This document shows positions 33,235 to 42,995 of a stretch of 64,000 bases of DNA, piece after piece. The DNA is from Arthrobacter sp. MYb23. GTDB lineage: Bacteria > Actinomycetota > Actinomycetes > Actinomycetales > Micrococcaceae. The stretch lies in NCBI RefSeq assembly GCF_002979775.1, contig NZ_PCPR01000022.1:1-64000 (forward strand). Reading direction: 5' to 3'. A program made the position numbers and the translations under genes. The notes under the pieces are model-generated. The model had not been told where the DNA came from, made no database searches, and was given only the letters and a program-made list of their open reading frames with translations. How positions within the stretch are numbered: position 1 is the first letter of the stretch; the number at the start of each line of letters is the position of its first letter.

Positions 33235-35118
33235 TCAGCCATCCGAGCGAAGCGCCCTGCGCTCCATTTCGAGCTGCATCAGCTCACGGTTCAGCCGCTG
33301 GAACTCCTCCGGATTGGCCCCTGCATCCAAGCGCTGCAGCTGCCCCATCTTGTCTGCCTTGATCCTGGTGATCTGCAATTCGAAAAGACGGGCCAGGATG
33401 TCACGGCAGTACCGCTGCATGGCCTCGGCAGTGCTCGCTGGCAGTGGCGTCACCGCCAATTCAGAGACCAAGGCCCGCAGGGGCTCGGGCACTTCCTGAC
33501 GGACCTGCTCCACCCACGCCACAGGGTCATCCGAGTGGGCCAGTCCAGCGGCCCGCACGGCGGTGTGGACGGCCGCGTAAGCAGGCGTGGTGAACTGCGA
33601 GGCTTCGAAACGCTCCCAGGCTCCCCCGCCCAGCACGCCCGGCTCCTGGAGAACCACTTCAAGCGCTTGGCGCTCCATACCGGCTATGGGGTCTCTGGGA
33701 TCGGGCCGCTGGAAGACAGGACCGCTCGACGCCGGTGCTGCTGTGGTGGCCGCCGGGCCTGCGGGGCTGGCGGCGCCGCCACCGGAAGCGGCTCGCTTGG
33801 CCGCCGCCCCCACGTAGCCACTGACTTCTTCGATGGGCATTCCCAGCCAACCGGCCAGGTTGCGCGTGTATCCGGGCCTCGTGGCGGAGTCCCGGATCTG
33901 TGCCACCACCGGGGCGGCTTCCCGGAGGGCAGCCACGCGGCCTTCCACGGTGTCCAGGTTGTGCCGCCGAAGAGTGGCCCGGATGGCAAACTCGAACAGT
34001 GGCTTGCGGGTGCTGATGAGTTCGCGCACGGCCGCGTCACCCTTGAGTTGGCGAAGATCACAGGGGTCTGCCCCGGAGGGTTCCACGGCGACGTACGTTT
34101 GGGCGGTGAAGCGTTGGTCTTCTTCGAAAGCCCGCAGGGCAGCCTTCTGGCCGGCGGCGTCGCCGTCGAAGGTAAAGATGACCTCTCCCCCGCTGCCGTC
34201 GTCCGAGAGCAGCCGCCGGGCTACCTTGATGTGCTCGGTACCGAAGGCTGTACCGCAGGTGGCCACCGCCGTCGTGACCCCGGCAAGGTGACAGGCCATG
34301 ACATCCGTGTATCCCTCCACCACTACCAGTTGCCGTTCCTTGGCGATGTTCCGCTTGGCGATGTCGATCCCGTAGAGGACCTGGGATTTCTTGTAGAGCG
34401 TGGTTTCAGGGGTGTTCAGGTATTTGGGGCCTTGATCGTCCTCAAAGAGTTTGCGGGCACCGAACCCGATGGTGTCGCCCGCGATGTCCCGGATGGGCCA
34501 GATCAGCCTGCCGCGGAAGCGATCGTAGATTCCGCGGTTTCCTTCGGAGAACATGCCCGTGAGTTTCAACTCAGCATCCGTGAATCCGCGGCCGCGGAGG
34601 TGCTTCAGCAACGCGTCCCAGCCCTGTGGCGCGTATCCCACACCAAAGTGCTCGGCGGCAGCGCGGTCAAAGCCGCGGCCGTCCAGGAAGTTGCGGCCCT
34701 CTGCCGCTCCGGGGGTCAACAGCTGCGCGCGGAAGAACTCATCGGCAATTTTGTGGGCATCCAGCAGGCGCTGGCGTTTGCCCACTTCCTCGCGGCTGGG
34801 ACCGGTTCCGCCGTCCTCGTAGCGCAGCTCGTAGCCGATTCTTGCGGCCAGCTTCTCCACGGCCTCATGGAAGGAGCTGTGGTCCATCTTCTGGACAAAG
34901 GAGATGGCGTCCCCGTCTTCGCCGCAACCGAAGCAGTGATACCTGCCCACTTGCGGGCGGACAGTGAAGGAGGGCGAGCGTTCGTCGTGGAAGGGGCACA
35001 GGCCCTTGAAACTGCCCAGCCCGGCACCCTTGAGGGTGACGTAACCGTCAACCACTTCCTTGATATCCGTGCGCTGGCGTACTTCGTCGATATCTTCACG
35101 TTTGATCAGGCCAGCCAC
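33235..35118 (-). CDS. dnaG: DNA primase
   Basis: 627 residues, full length. It makes RNA primers at the replication fork. The N-terminal CHC2 zinc finger is intact (CPFHDERSPSF then YHCFGCGEDGDAI), followed by the RNA polymerase domain with the Toprim motifs VVVEGYTDVMA and FDGDAAGQKA. An Ala/Gly-rich linker near 450-470 precedes the C-terminal helicase-interacting region. It starts with GTG, and dgt and dusB lie upstream on the same strand, forming the dusB-dgt-dnaG order found widely in Actinobacteria. Confidence 0.96.
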   Translation of the reverse strand: MAGLIKREDIDEVRQRTDIKEVVDGYVTLKGAGLGSFKGLCPFHDERSPSFTVRPQVGRYHCFGCGEDGDAISFVQKMDHSSFHEAVEKLAARIGYELRYEDGGTGPSREEVGKRQRLLDAHKIADEFFRAQLLTPGAAEGRNFLDGRGFDRAAAEHFGVGYAPQGWDALLKHLRGRGFTDAELKLTGMFSEGNRGIYDRFRGRLIWPIRDIAGDTIGFGARKLFEDDQGPKYLNTPETTLYKKSQVLYGIDIAKRNIAKERQLVVVEGYTDVMACHLAGVTTAVATCGTAFGTEHIKVARRLLSDDGSGGEVIFTFDGDAAGQKAALRAFEEDQRFTAQTYVAVEPSGADPCDLRQLKGDAAVRELISTRKPLFEFAIRATLRRHNLDTVEGRVAALREAAPVVAQIRDSATRPGYTRNLAGWLGMPIEEVSGYVGAAAKRAASGGGAASPAGPAATTAAPASSGPVFQRPDPRDPIAGMERQALEVVLQEPGVLGGGAWERFEASQFTTPAYAAVHTAVRAAGLAHSDDPVAWVEQVRQEVPEPLRALVSELAVTPLPASTAEAMQRYCRDILARLFELQITRIKADKMGQLQRLDAGANPEEFQRLNRELMQLEMERRALRSDG

Positions 35119-35189
35119 GTGACCATCCTAGTCGCTTGCCCCAAGAGTCCCCGCCGTTAACGGAACGCAGGAAGGGTCTACCACGGGCT

Positions 35190-36506
35190 TTACCAGAGCG
35201 AGGGAAGGCTCCCCACGAGCCGCTCGTACATTGCGAGGGCGGAGACGTCCGTCAGCGAGGCAACTTGGTCGATCACTACGCGCAGCCGAGCGCCGTCGTC
35301 GACGGCGTCGCGCCAGTCCGCAGCGAACATCGGCTCCAGGTGACGGTCGCCGGTGGCGTTCAAAACGCCTACCAGTGCATGCAGCACTTCGCGTTGACGC
35401 TCGTACACCGGCTGGCGGTGGTCGGTGGAGATCACAAACGTGGTGGCCAGGCCCTTGAGGACCGCAATCTCGGTGACGGTGTCCTCGGGAACCATGAGCT
35501 CGGCGTCGTATCGGGTGAGGTTGGCCGGGCCGAAATGGGCACGGGTCGTTTCCATGGCACTCTGGCAGAACCGGCCGATCAGTTGGCTGGTCATGTCCTT
35601 CAGGGCAGCCATGGATTTCCGGCTGCCATCGGCTTCGCGGACCCACACCTTGGTGGCCTCCAGCCGGGCAAGGGCGGCATCAATGTCAGCGGGATCGTTG
35701 TGCGGCAGGTACCACTGCTTGGTGTAGCCCACCACCCGCGCCCGGTGATCCGGGTTCTCCATCCACTTCAACTGGAAATGGCCGGCGACGATCGCGTCCT
35801 CCACGTCGTGCACCGAGTACGAAATATCATCCGCCAGATCCATGACCTGCGCTTCGATGCAGGAGCTGTTGCCCGGGGCACCCTCACGCAGCCACTCGAA
35901 CACGGGAAGATCGTCCTCGTAAGCACCGAATTTGCTGGTGCGGTGGCCGTGGATGACGGGCGCATCGACGGCGGACCACGGGTATTTGGACGCGGCGTCC
36001 AGGCTGGCGCGGGTCAGGTTGAGTCCAGCCGGCCTGCCGTCCTCAGCGAGCACTTTAGGTTCGAGCCTGGTCAGCAACCGCAGGGTCTGGGCGTTGCCTT
36101 CGAAGCCGCCAATGGTGTGCGCTACTTCGTTCAGCGCGGACTCACCGTTGTGGCCGAAGGGCGGGTGACCGAGATCGTGGCTCAGGCATGCTGTGTCCAC
36201 CACGTCGGGATCACAGCCGAGGGAGCGACCCAGTTCGCGGCCAACTTGTGCCACTTCCAGGCTGTGGGTCAGCCTGGTTCGGACAAAGTCATCCGTGTCC
36301 GGGGCAACGACCTGCGTTTTTGCACCGAGCCTGCGCAGTGCCGAAGAGTGCAGGACCCTGGCACGGTCCCGTTCAAAATCGGAGCGATAGTTGCTCTTGC
36401 GCGGCTCTTCAACCCACCGCGCGGAATCTGCCTCGACGTATCCGGGGATGGCCAGCACAAAATCGTGGGCCGTCCCGTCGTGGCCAAGTATCGCTTCGGT
36501 TCCCAT
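35190..36506 (-). CDS. dgt: Deoxyguanosinetriphosphate triphosphohydrolase (dGTPase)
   Basis: 438 residues, an HD-domain enzyme that hydrolyses dNTPs to nucleoside plus triphosphate. The HD motif is in the segment ACLSHDLGHPPFGHNGE, with an earlier basic RSNYRSDFERDRARVLHSSALRRLGAKTQ-type entry region and a later DLADDISYSVHDVEDA metal ligand segment. It lies between dusB and dnaG, 71 bases before dnaG. Length and motifs match the shorter, dGTPase-like proteins of Gram-positive bacteria. Confidence 0.94.
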   Translation of the reverse strand: MGTEAILGHDGTAHDFVLAIPGYVEADSARWVEEPRKSNYRSDFERDRARVLHSSALRRLGAKTQVVAPDTDDFVRTRLTHSLEVAQVGRELGRSLGCDPDVVDTACLSHDLGHPPFGHNGESALNEVAHTIGGFEGNAQTLRLLTRLEPKVLAEDGRPAGLNLTRASLDAASKYPWSAVDAPVIHGHRTSKFGAYEDDLPVFEWLREGAPGNSSCIEAQVMDLADDISYSVHDVEDAIVAGHFQLKWMENPDHRARVVGYTKQWYLPHNDPADIDAALARLEATKVWVREADGSRKSMAALKDMTSQLIGRFCQSAMETTRAHFGPANLTRYDAELMVPEDTVTEIAVLKGLATTFVISTDHRQPVYERQREVLHALVGVLNATGDRHLEPMFAADWRDAVDDGARLRVVIDQVASLTDVSALAMYERLVGSLPSLW

Positions 36507-36570
36507 GGGTATCTGCCTCCTTCAAGCGCCGGGGTGTGGAGCTTCTTGAGTCAGTCTTACACGTGTGAGG

Positions 36571-37752
36571 CTAGCCGCCCGAAACGTCCAGCTCCGCGGC
36601 TGAGATATCCGCGCTCTGTTCAGCGTTCAGCTGACGGCTCACCAGCCAGTCCTTGGGCAAGGCCGGCTTCTTTGGCGAACCGGCACGGCCGCGGGGACCC
36701 TCGGAATCGACTCCCGGGTAGGGCGAGTCCATGTCCAGTTCCTCAAGGTATTCGCGCAGCACTTCAAGGGTGGGGACGGTGGCCAGCTTGGCGCGGAGTT
36801 CCCCGCCCACCACATAGCCCTTGAAGTACCAGGCCATGTGCTTGCGGATTTCGCGCAGCGCCTTGTATTCGTCGTTGCCAAAGGTCTCCACCATCAGCTC
36901 GGCGTGGCGGTACACGCCCTCAGCCACTTCGCGGAGTCCGGGACGGTGCCGCTGGTCGCTGCCTTCGAAGGCCGCCTGGAGGTCGCCGAAGAGCCAGGGA
37001 CGTCCCTGGCAGCCACGGCCCACCACGACGCCGTCCACTCCTGTTTCGCGCACCATGCGGACTGCGTCTTCCGCGGACCAAATGTCGCCGTTGCCCAGCA
37101 CCGGGATATCCGGCAGGGCCTCGCGGAGGCGGGCTATGGCGGACCAGTCGGCCTGGCCGGAATAGAACTGCGCGGCAGTCCGGCCGTGAAGGGCGACGGC
37201 GGCCACTCCGGCGTCGCGGGCGATCCGGCCAGCGTCGAGGTACGTCAGGTGGTCCTCATCAATGCCTTTTCGCATCTTGATGGTCAGCGGGATGCCACCC
37301 TTGGAAGCTTCCTTGACAGCCGTTTGAACGATTGAGGTGAAGAGATCGATCTTCCACGGCAGGGCCGAACCGCCACCACGCCGGGTGACCTTGGGCACGG
37401 GGCAGCCGAAGTTAAGGTCGATGTGATCGGCACGGTCCTCGTCAACAAGCATGCGCACTGCCGCGCCGACAGTCACCGGATCCACGCCGTAGAGCTGCAC
37501 GGAGCGGACTTTCTCGTCCTCATCGTGCGAGATGATCCGCAACGATTCCGGCGTCCGCTCCACCAGGGCACGCGACGTCACCATCTCGGCCACGTACATG
37601 CCGCCGCCGTATTCACGGCAGAGCCTGCGGAAGGCTGAGTTGGTGATGCCGGCCATGGGGGCAAGGATCACAGGGGTATCCACGGTGATCCCGCCGAGCT
37701 TCAAGGGCGGGAGCTCGAGCTTTGGTGCGGGAGGCGTTGCTACTACAGTCAC
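36571..37752 (-). CDS. dusB: tRNA-dihydrouridine synthase (DusB-like)
   Basis: 393 residues, an FMN enzyme reducing specific uridines of tRNA. It has the TIM-barrel start PVILAPMAGITNSAFRRLCR, the RNA-binding and catalytic cysteine motif LNFGCPVPKVTRRGGGSAL, and the FMN-phosphate loop GNGDIWSAEDAV with GVDGVVVGRGCQG. The C-terminal helical domain carries an extra ~30-residue Pro/Gly-rich segment. It is the first of the dusB-dgt-dnaG set. Confidence 0.94.
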   Translation of the reverse strand: MTVVATPPAPKLELPPLKLGGITVDTPVILAPMAGITNSAFRRLCREYGGGMYVAEMVTSRALVERTPESLRIISHDEDEKVRSVQLYGVDPVTVGAAVRMLVDEDRADHIDLNFGCPVPKVTRRGGGSALPWKIDLFTSIVQTAVKEASKGGIPLTIKMRKGIDEDHLTYLDAGRIARDAGVAAVALHGRTAAQFYSGQADWSAIARLREALPDIPVLGNGDIWSAEDAVRMVRETGVDGVVVGRGCQGRPWLFGDLQAAFEGSDQRHRPGLREVAEGVYRHAELMVETFGNDEYKALREIRKHMAWYFKGYVVGGELRAKLATVPTLEVLREYLEELDMDSPYPGVDSEGPRGRAGSPKKPALPKDWLVSRQLNAEQSADISAAELDVSGG

Positions 37753-37791
37753 CCATCCATTGTTGCAAATGTGGGCAAATCGGGGGGCGCC

Positions 37792-38403
37792 CTACAAAAG
37801 CCAGCCGTTGTCCTCGGCCAGGCGGACCGCTTCGGCCCTGGTTCTTCCTCCTGTCTTGGCCATCGCAGCGGAAAGGTAGTTCCGCACAGTCCCCTCGGAG
37901 AGCATCGCGGCTTTGGCAATGTCTGCCACTGTGCCGCCGTCGGAAGCCGCCCGAAGCACCTGCGCCTCACGTTCGGTCAGCGGGCTGTCACCGGATGTCA
38001 AGGATTCGGCGGCGAGGGCAGGATCCACAACCCGCAAGCCACGGTGCACTCGCCGAACAGCTTCCGCGAGCTGCCGGGCAGGAGTGTCCTTGACCACGAA
38101 CCCGGAGGCACCTGCCTGCATGGCCCGCTTGAGGTAGCCGGGCCTGCCAAAAGTGGTGACCATGAGGACCCGGCATGAAGGAGCCGCCTTGCGGACAGCA
38201 GCTGCGGCGCTGATGCCATCCAATCCGGGCATCTCCACATCCAGCATCGCCACATCCGCGGAAAATTCCACGACGGCGTCCGCCACCCCGGTGCCGTCAC
38301 CCAGCTCAGCAACCACCTCTATGTCCGGTTCAAGCCCCAGCAAAGCGGCCAAAGCCCCACGGACCAATGCTTGGTCGTCGGCAATCACCAAACGGATACT
38401 CAT
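37792..38403 (-). CDS. NarL/LuxR-family response regulator
   Basis: 203 residues. The receiver domain (about 1-120; IADDQALVRGAL, phosphoacceptor in VAMLDVEMPGLDG) is followed by a LuxR-type HTH (LTEREAQVLRAASDGGTVADIAKAAMLSEGTV). The last residues of the kinase gene overlap its start by four bases. It belongs to the ABC exporter operon and probably controls that exporter's expression, as LiaR/DesR-type regulators do. Confidence 0.94.
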   Translation of the reverse strand: MSIRLVIADDQALVRGALAALLGLEPDIEVVAELGDGTGVADAVVEFSADVAMLDVEMPGLDGISAAAAVRKAAPSCRVLMVTTFGRPGYLKRAMQAGASGFVVKDTPARQLAEAVRRVHRGLRVVDPALAAESLTSGDSPLTEREAQVLRAASDGGTVADIAKAAMLSEGTVRNYLSAAMAKTGGRTRAEAVRLAEDNGWLL

Positions 38404-39530
38404 ACCTCAACTGCCAATCTGAACCCTCCCAGGTCACTCGAACCGACATGAACGCTGCCACCGGCGGCCGCTGTTCTTTCCCGGATGCCTGCCAGACCGT
38501 TACCGAGGGCTTCCGGGGCACCCGGGCCCACGCCGTCGTCTTCCACCAACACGCTCGACGCCGTCAACAGCACGCGGCAGCGCCGCGCGCCTGAGTGCCG
38601 CACCACATTGGTGATGCCTTCCCGGAGCACCCAGCCGAACAGCTCCCGGTGCCTGGCCGGGACTAGTTCCACGGTGCCCGGCAATTCAGCAGTTATTCCG
38701 GCCGACTCCAGCGCCGTCCGGGCGGCTGCGAGTTCGGCCAGGACGTTGACTCCCCGATACCCCGCAACAGTTGCCCTGACGTCCGCGAGCGCGCCGCGGG
38801 CAAGATCCTGCACATCGCTGATCTCCGTGGCAGCCCTGTCCGTGGCCGGCCCCGGAGGTGCTCCTTCCATCAACCGGCCTGCCAGTTCGGCCTTGATGGC
38901 GATCACCGTCAATGAATGGCCCAGGATGTCATGCATGTCCCGAGCCACCCGGCTTCGTTCCGCGGCAACTGCGGCGTCCGCCAGTTCGGTTTGGGCCGCA
39001 CGCAGCTGGACAGTCTGCCGGATCAATCGTGCAAAGGAGGACATCATCAAGCCGAGTGACAGGATCAGGGCCGGCTGGAACAGCGCCTGCTCCGGGGTGC
39101 CGGTGGCCAGTTCTATTGCCAAGGACACAGCCGCCATGGCAACAATGAGGACGAAGTCCACGAAGGGCGGCAGCACCGTCATGGCGACGGCACAGGCGAG
39201 GAAAGGCCACGTCCACAGCGCTTCCTTCCCCACCAGGAGAATGACCAGGCCGTTCAGTGCCAGCAGGATCCCTGTGCAGGCGAGTCCGGTCCGGGGTCCG
39301 CGGGTCCGGCTGAACATCGGCAGGATGGCGTAGGCGGCGAAGAAAGCCACCAGCGACGCGGAAGCGGCGACCTTCCAGAGCGCAGGTTCGTCCACCGACC
39401 ACACCAGGTTCCACGTGGGCCAGGCCCACAGGACGATGGAGAATCCGGCACCGACAAACCATTTGCGGGGTCCGGGCCCACGGAACGTATCGCCAAGGCT
39501 CGGGCTGCTCATGGATCCCACAATAGTCAC
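38400..39530 (-). CDS. DesK/LiaS-type sensor histidine kinase
   Basis: 376 residues. Five or six N-terminal membrane spans are followed by a HisKA_3 dimerisation domain with the phosphoacceptor in ARDMHDILGHSLTVIA, and a HATPase domain (GWVLREGITNVVRHSGA, VEDDGVGPG). There is no large extracellular loop, so it probably senses changes within the membrane. It is encoded between the exporter permease and the response regulator, a common arrangement for antibiotic or membrane-stress detoxification modules. Confidence 0.93.
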   Translation of the reverse strand: MTIVGSMSSPSLGDTFRGPGPRKWFVGAGFSIVLWAWPTWNLVWSVDEPALWKVAASASLVAFFAAYAILPMFSRTRGPRTGLACTGILLALNGLVILLVGKEALWTWPFLACAVAMTVLPPFVDFVLIVAMAAVSLAIELATGTPEQALFQPALILSLGLMMSSFARLIRQTVQLRAAQTELADAAVAAERSRVARDMHDILGHSLTVIAIKAELAGRLMEGAPPGPATDRAATEISDVQDLARGALADVRATVAGYRGVNVLAELAAARTALESAGITAELPGTVELVPARHRELFGWVLREGITNVVRHSGARRCRVLLTASSVLVEDDGVGPGAPEALGNGLAGIRERTAAAGGSVHVGSSDLGGFRLAVEV

Positions 39531-39542
39531 CGCAGGACGCGC

Positions 39543-40319
39543 TCAGACACGCTTGGTGTCACGGCGGAAGGCCATGGCGGCTCCGCCAACAAAGATGGCC
39601 AGCCACACCAGGACATTGACGATCCACACGGCATCAAACTCCCCGGTGATCGGGCTCCGTGCCAACTGTCCGATCCCGTAGGCAGGCGTGAACCTGGCGA
39701 TCTCGCCAAAGGTATCTCCCATGATCTCTATCGGCATGAAGAGCCCTCCCAGCATGGCGAGGATTGCAAGGGCAGGGCCAAGGATCTGCATGACGTTCTG
39801 GCTCGGCATGAGATAGCCGACGAACAAGCCAAGGGCCGCGAAAACCAGGGAACCCAACCAGGCGACCAAACCAGCGGTGAGCCAGATCTGCGGGTCCATG
39901 GTCACCCCGGCCAAGGCACCAATGATGAATTGGGCTATGACGGCCACCAGCGACAGTGTCAGCGCTGCCGCCGCTTTGACGGCGATGTAAGCGCCTGGCA
40001 GGAGCGGTGTGAGGCGCAGTTGCCTGCTCCAGCCCTGCGCCCGCTCAACGGCTACTTGGCTGCCCGCCCCGGTGGCTGCCGTCATGGCGGCATAGACGGT
40101 GAGACTGATCAGGATGTACTGCCCGTAGCTATGGCCGTTGGGAAGAAGTTGGTCCTTATTGGACAACCCAAAGATGAAGAAAAAGATCGCGGGCATGAGG
40201 ACCGTAAAGATGATGGTCCTGCGGTTGCGGAGCATCCGCTTGATTTCGATCCACAGGAAGGTGCTGTTGATGCCCCCTGCGGAAGGTTTGCGGTCCTGGA
40301 TGGCTGTTGTCTGGCTCAT
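39543..40319 (-). CDS. ABC-2 type transporter permease
   Basis: 258 residues with six membrane spans in the ABC2_membrane layout, the channel half of the exporter whose ATPase is encoded just upstream. Typical parts are RMLRNRRTIIFTVLMPAIFF at the start and a central LISLTVYAAMTAATGAG. Its start overlaps the ATPase stop by four bases. The probable cargo is a hydrophobic antibiotic, lantibiotic-type peptide or lipid. Confidence 0.92.
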   Translation of the reverse strand: MSQTTAIQDRKPSAGGINSTFLWIEIKRMLRNRRTIIFTVLMPAIFFFIFGLSNKDQLLPNGHSYGQYILISLTVYAAMTAATGAGSQVAVERAQGWSRQLRLTPLLPGAYIAVKAAAALTLSLVAVIAQFIIGALAGVTMDPQIWLTAGLVAWLGSLVFAALGLFVGYLMPSQNVMQILGPALAILAMLGGLFMPIEIMGDTFGEIARFTPAYGIGQLARSPITGEFDAVWIVNVLVWLAIFVGGAAMAFRRDTKRV

Positions 40320-41251
40320 GCCCTGTCTCCTTCGAATGCAGGCTGGGTATCCGTGCCGGGTTCGTCAGCGGTGAGGGCAACGAAGGCTTCCTCTAGGTTG
40401 TTGGCGACGACTTCAAGATCGTGGGCTCCGGTGTTGTTGAGCAGGTAGCGGACCACGGAATCCGAGTCCGCGGTTCGAACGGTGACCCGGCCGGCGTCGT
40501 AATCCACTGCGGCGGCAGGAGGCAGTCCGGCCAGCAGCTCCCGGTCCCCCGGCGGCAGTGTTGCGCGCACTGTTCTTCCGGAGGCAAGGTTCTTGACCTG
40601 CGCCGCCGTGCCATCGGCAACGATGGTTCCGTGGCGTACCAGCACAATCCGGTCGGCGTAGGCGTCCGCTTCCTCGAGGTAGTGGGTGGCAAAGATGACA
40701 GTGCGCCCACGCGAGGCATCGGCCCGGATGGCGGACCAGAAGTCACGGCGTCCGGCCACATCCATGCCGGTGGTCGGCTCATCGAGGATGAGCAGCCCGG
40801 GGTCGGAAACCAAAGCCATGGCGAAGCGAAGGCGCTGTTGCTGGCCGCCGGAGCACTTCTCCACCTTCCGGTCAGCGATGTCCAGGATGCCGGCGCGGGT
40901 CAGGACTTCGTCCACCGGGCGGGAGGAGTCGAACATGGCCGCGGTGAGCTGCACGGTCTCACGAACGCTGATATCCCTCAGCAGGCCACCGGTTTGCATC
41001 ACCGCGGCCACCTGCCCCCGGGCAATCGCTGCCCGCGGTGTGCGTCCGAAGACGGAGACGCTGCCCGTGTCCGGGGCGCTGAGCCCCAGGATCATGTCGA
41101 TGGTGGTGGTCTTGCCGGCGCCGTTGGGTCCCAGGAAGGCCACCACTTCCCCCTGCTGCACCGTCAGGTCCAGCCCGCGGACAGCGTGGACTTTGCCGAA
41201 GCTCTTGTGAAGCCCTTCAGCCTGAATTGCCGGCACATCTGTCATTGTCAT
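40316..41251 (-). CDS. ABC exporter ATP-binding protein
   Basis: 311 residues. Walker A is GPNGAGKTT, the signature is CSGGQQQR, Walker B with its glutamate is LLILDEPTTGMD and the switch histidine is in VIFATHYLEEAD. A C-terminal ~80-residue extension is typical of DrrA/CcmA-like drug-export ATPases. It is the first gene of a four-gene operon (ATPase, permease, kinase, regulator), all overlapping or within about 15 bases. Confidence 0.95.
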   Translation of the reverse strand: MTMTDVPAIQAEGLHKSFGKVHAVRGLDLTVQQGEVVAFLGPNGAGKTTTIDMILGLSAPDTGSVSVFGRTPRAAIARGQVAAVMQTGGLLRDISVRETVQLTAAMFDSSRPVDEVLTRAGILDIADRKVEKCSGGQQQRLRFAMALVSDPGLLILDEPTTGMDVAGRRDFWSAIRADASRGRTVIFATHYLEEADAYADRIVLVRHGTIVADGTAAQVKNLASGRTVRATLPPGDRELLAGLPPAAAVDYDAGRVTVRTADSDSVVRYLLNNTGAHDLEVVANNLEEAFVALTADEPGTDTQPAFEGDRA

Positions 41252-41353
41252 GGCTCTCCCTGGAATTGACGTGGTCTACCAATTCAAGCTGGAATAAACC
41301 ACCTGCACCCGTAGCGGGTGTCACGCATCCTGGATGACAAATGTCATGAGCGC

Positions 41354-42829
41354 CTACTCGGTGCTGCGCCGCTCCGCTTCGCGCTGGGCGCGGCGGCTGC
41401 CCGGCCGCGCAGGCTTGCCGGGAGCGTCGGTGACAGTTCCGACGTCGTGCTGCTCTTGCGGGCCGGAACCCACGACGGCGGCAGCTGCTGCCAGCGAACC
41501 GGTGTCTTTGAGGTCATCGGCACTAACAGACGGTCCACCCGATGAGGCGAGCCGCTTCATGCCCGTGGCCTTGACCACCAGGACGGCGATCAACGTGGTC
41601 ACCGGAATCGCGAGGACCAGACCGATGGAACCCACCAACGTACGGATGACTTCCTCAGACAGCTCGGCGCTGGTCAGGGCTTCAGCGAGCGGCCGGTCGT
41701 ACAGCATCACGATGATGAGGATCGGAAGGGCTGCGCCAGCATAGGCGAAAGCGATGGTGTACACAGTGGAGGCGATGTGGTCCCGGCCGATCCGCATGGC
41801 CGACGAGAACAGCTTGCGGGCACTGGTATTGGGGGCCAGTTCGTAGAGCTCCCACACTGCCGAGGACTGGGTAATGGTGACGTCGTTGAGCACGCCCAGT
41901 CCGGAAATAATCAGGCCGCAGAGGATGATCCCGGAAATGGAGATCTGCGGTGACATGTTCACCAACGTGGAGGCGTCGTGGTTCCCTACACCAGCCAAAT
42001 TAGCGGCGTCAGTGGCCCAGGCCGCCAAAAGCGCGGTAATGCTGAGCCCAAAAATAGTGCCCAGCAAAGCAGTGGATGTCCGCGCCGAGAATCCATGCGC
42101 GAAATACAGGACCCCGATCATGATCACCGTTGAACCCACCAAAGCCAGCAGGAGCGGCGGCTTGCCTTCCACCAAACCCGGCAGAATAAAGCTGACCAGG
42201 ACGAAGTACGCACCCACCAGGCCAAGGAGCGCCCGGAAGCCACGCCAACGCGCCACCGCGATGACTACTGCTGCGTACAGGACAGCCAGCAGGGCTATGG
42301 GGATGCTGCGGACGAAGTCCACAAAAACGTAGGCCGGGGCACCGTTTCCAGCATTTGCACCTTGGACGGCGGAGAGGTTGAGATACCGGATGGAGTCCCC
42401 CACGTCCACGCCGTGGGACATGGCAACATCCGGGTTGATGACCACCTTGACCACGTCCCCGCCCTTGTCCGGCTCCGTAAAGGCGAAGGTGCACTGGGAA
42501 CCGGCGGACTGGTTGTTCTGGTTGGGATCCGTTTGGCCAGTATTGCTTTGACCGTTGTTGCTTTGGCCTGTCTGCGTGCAGCTCTCCACCACCACGCTCT
42601 GGATCCGGCCAGTATCGAAGGTGACCCCAGGAGCGGCCTGATAAGGACTCGAGAACGAGATTCCCTCCCGGCTGCCGGAGGGCCACAGGACCATCATGGC
42701 TACGAGCGTCAGGACGCCCACCGGAACAAGAATGGCCGCGAGAATCCAGTTGGCCCTCTTCCGCGACGCAAGCGCCTGCGGGGTGGGATCGGACTCTTCA
42801 GAATGTCCGTGGGAGTGACCGTGGCCCAT
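41354..42829 (-). CDS. YibE/F-family membrane protein
   Basis: 491 residues with about eight spans and the YibE/F hallmark stretches VRSIPIALLAVLYAAVVIAVAR and SGLGVLNDVTITQSSAVWEL. The start MGHGHSHGHSEES holds four histidines in nine residues and could bind metal. The extracytoplasmic loop before the first large block has an Asn/Gln-rich insert flanked by two cysteines (about residues 110-140). Function of the family is not established; a transport role is suggested. ATG 42829 was preferred because residues before it lack character. Confidence 0.85.
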   Translation of the reverse strand: MGHGHSHGHSEESDPTPQALASRKRANWILAAILVPVGVLTLVAMMVLWPSGSREGISFSSPYQAAPGVTFDTGRIQSVVVESCTQTGQSNNGQSNTGQTDPNQNNQSAGSQCTFAFTEPDKGGDVVKVVINPDVAMSHGVDVGDSIRYLNLSAVQGANAGNGAPAYVFVDFVRSIPIALLAVLYAAVVIAVARWRGFRALLGLVGAYFVLVSFILPGLVEGKPPLLLALVGSTVIMIGVLYFAHGFSARTSTALLGTIFGLSITALLAAWATDAANLAGVGNHDASTLVNMSPQISISGIILCGLIISGLGVLNDVTITQSSAVWELYELAPNTSARKLFSSAMRIGRDHIASTVYTIAFAYAGAALPILIIVMLYDRPLAEALTSAELSEEVIRTLVGSIGLVLAIPVTTLIAVLVVKATGMKRLASSGGPSVSADDLKDTGSLAAAAAVVGSGPQEQHDVGTVTDAPGKPARPGSRRAQREAERRSTE

Positions 42830-42937
42830 CAGCAGCAAAACCTCATGCCTTAACCCTACGCGGGATGGCAGATGTCCCTCGTCTGACGACACTCACCTTC
42901 CCTGGAGCCACCGGGACACACCCAGGCAAAACGAAGA

Positions 42938-42974
42938 ATCCCGCGCCGCCCGTGGTGAGCGGGCAGCGCGGGAT
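42938..42974 (-). terminator. Terminator after the GNAT gene
   Basis: ATCCCGCGCcGCCCG and CGGGCaGCGCGGGAT form a 15-bp stem with a single mismatch and a 7-base loop. On the minus strand it is followed by TCTTCGTTTTG. It lies 22 bases after the stop of the acetyltransferase gene. Confidence 0.85.
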
Positions 42975-42995
42975 CCTGACGTGCACAAACAGTGG

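Noticed and set aside
33220..35160. Long plus-strand open frame (646 codons) opposite dnaG
   Set aside because: It lies entirely opposite dnaG, whose CHC2 and Toprim motifs are intact. High-GC codon usage leaves few stops in antisense frames, and the translation shows no domain.
35136..36824. Long plus-strand open frame opposite dgt
   Set aside because: It is a shadow of dgt, which has the full HD motif.
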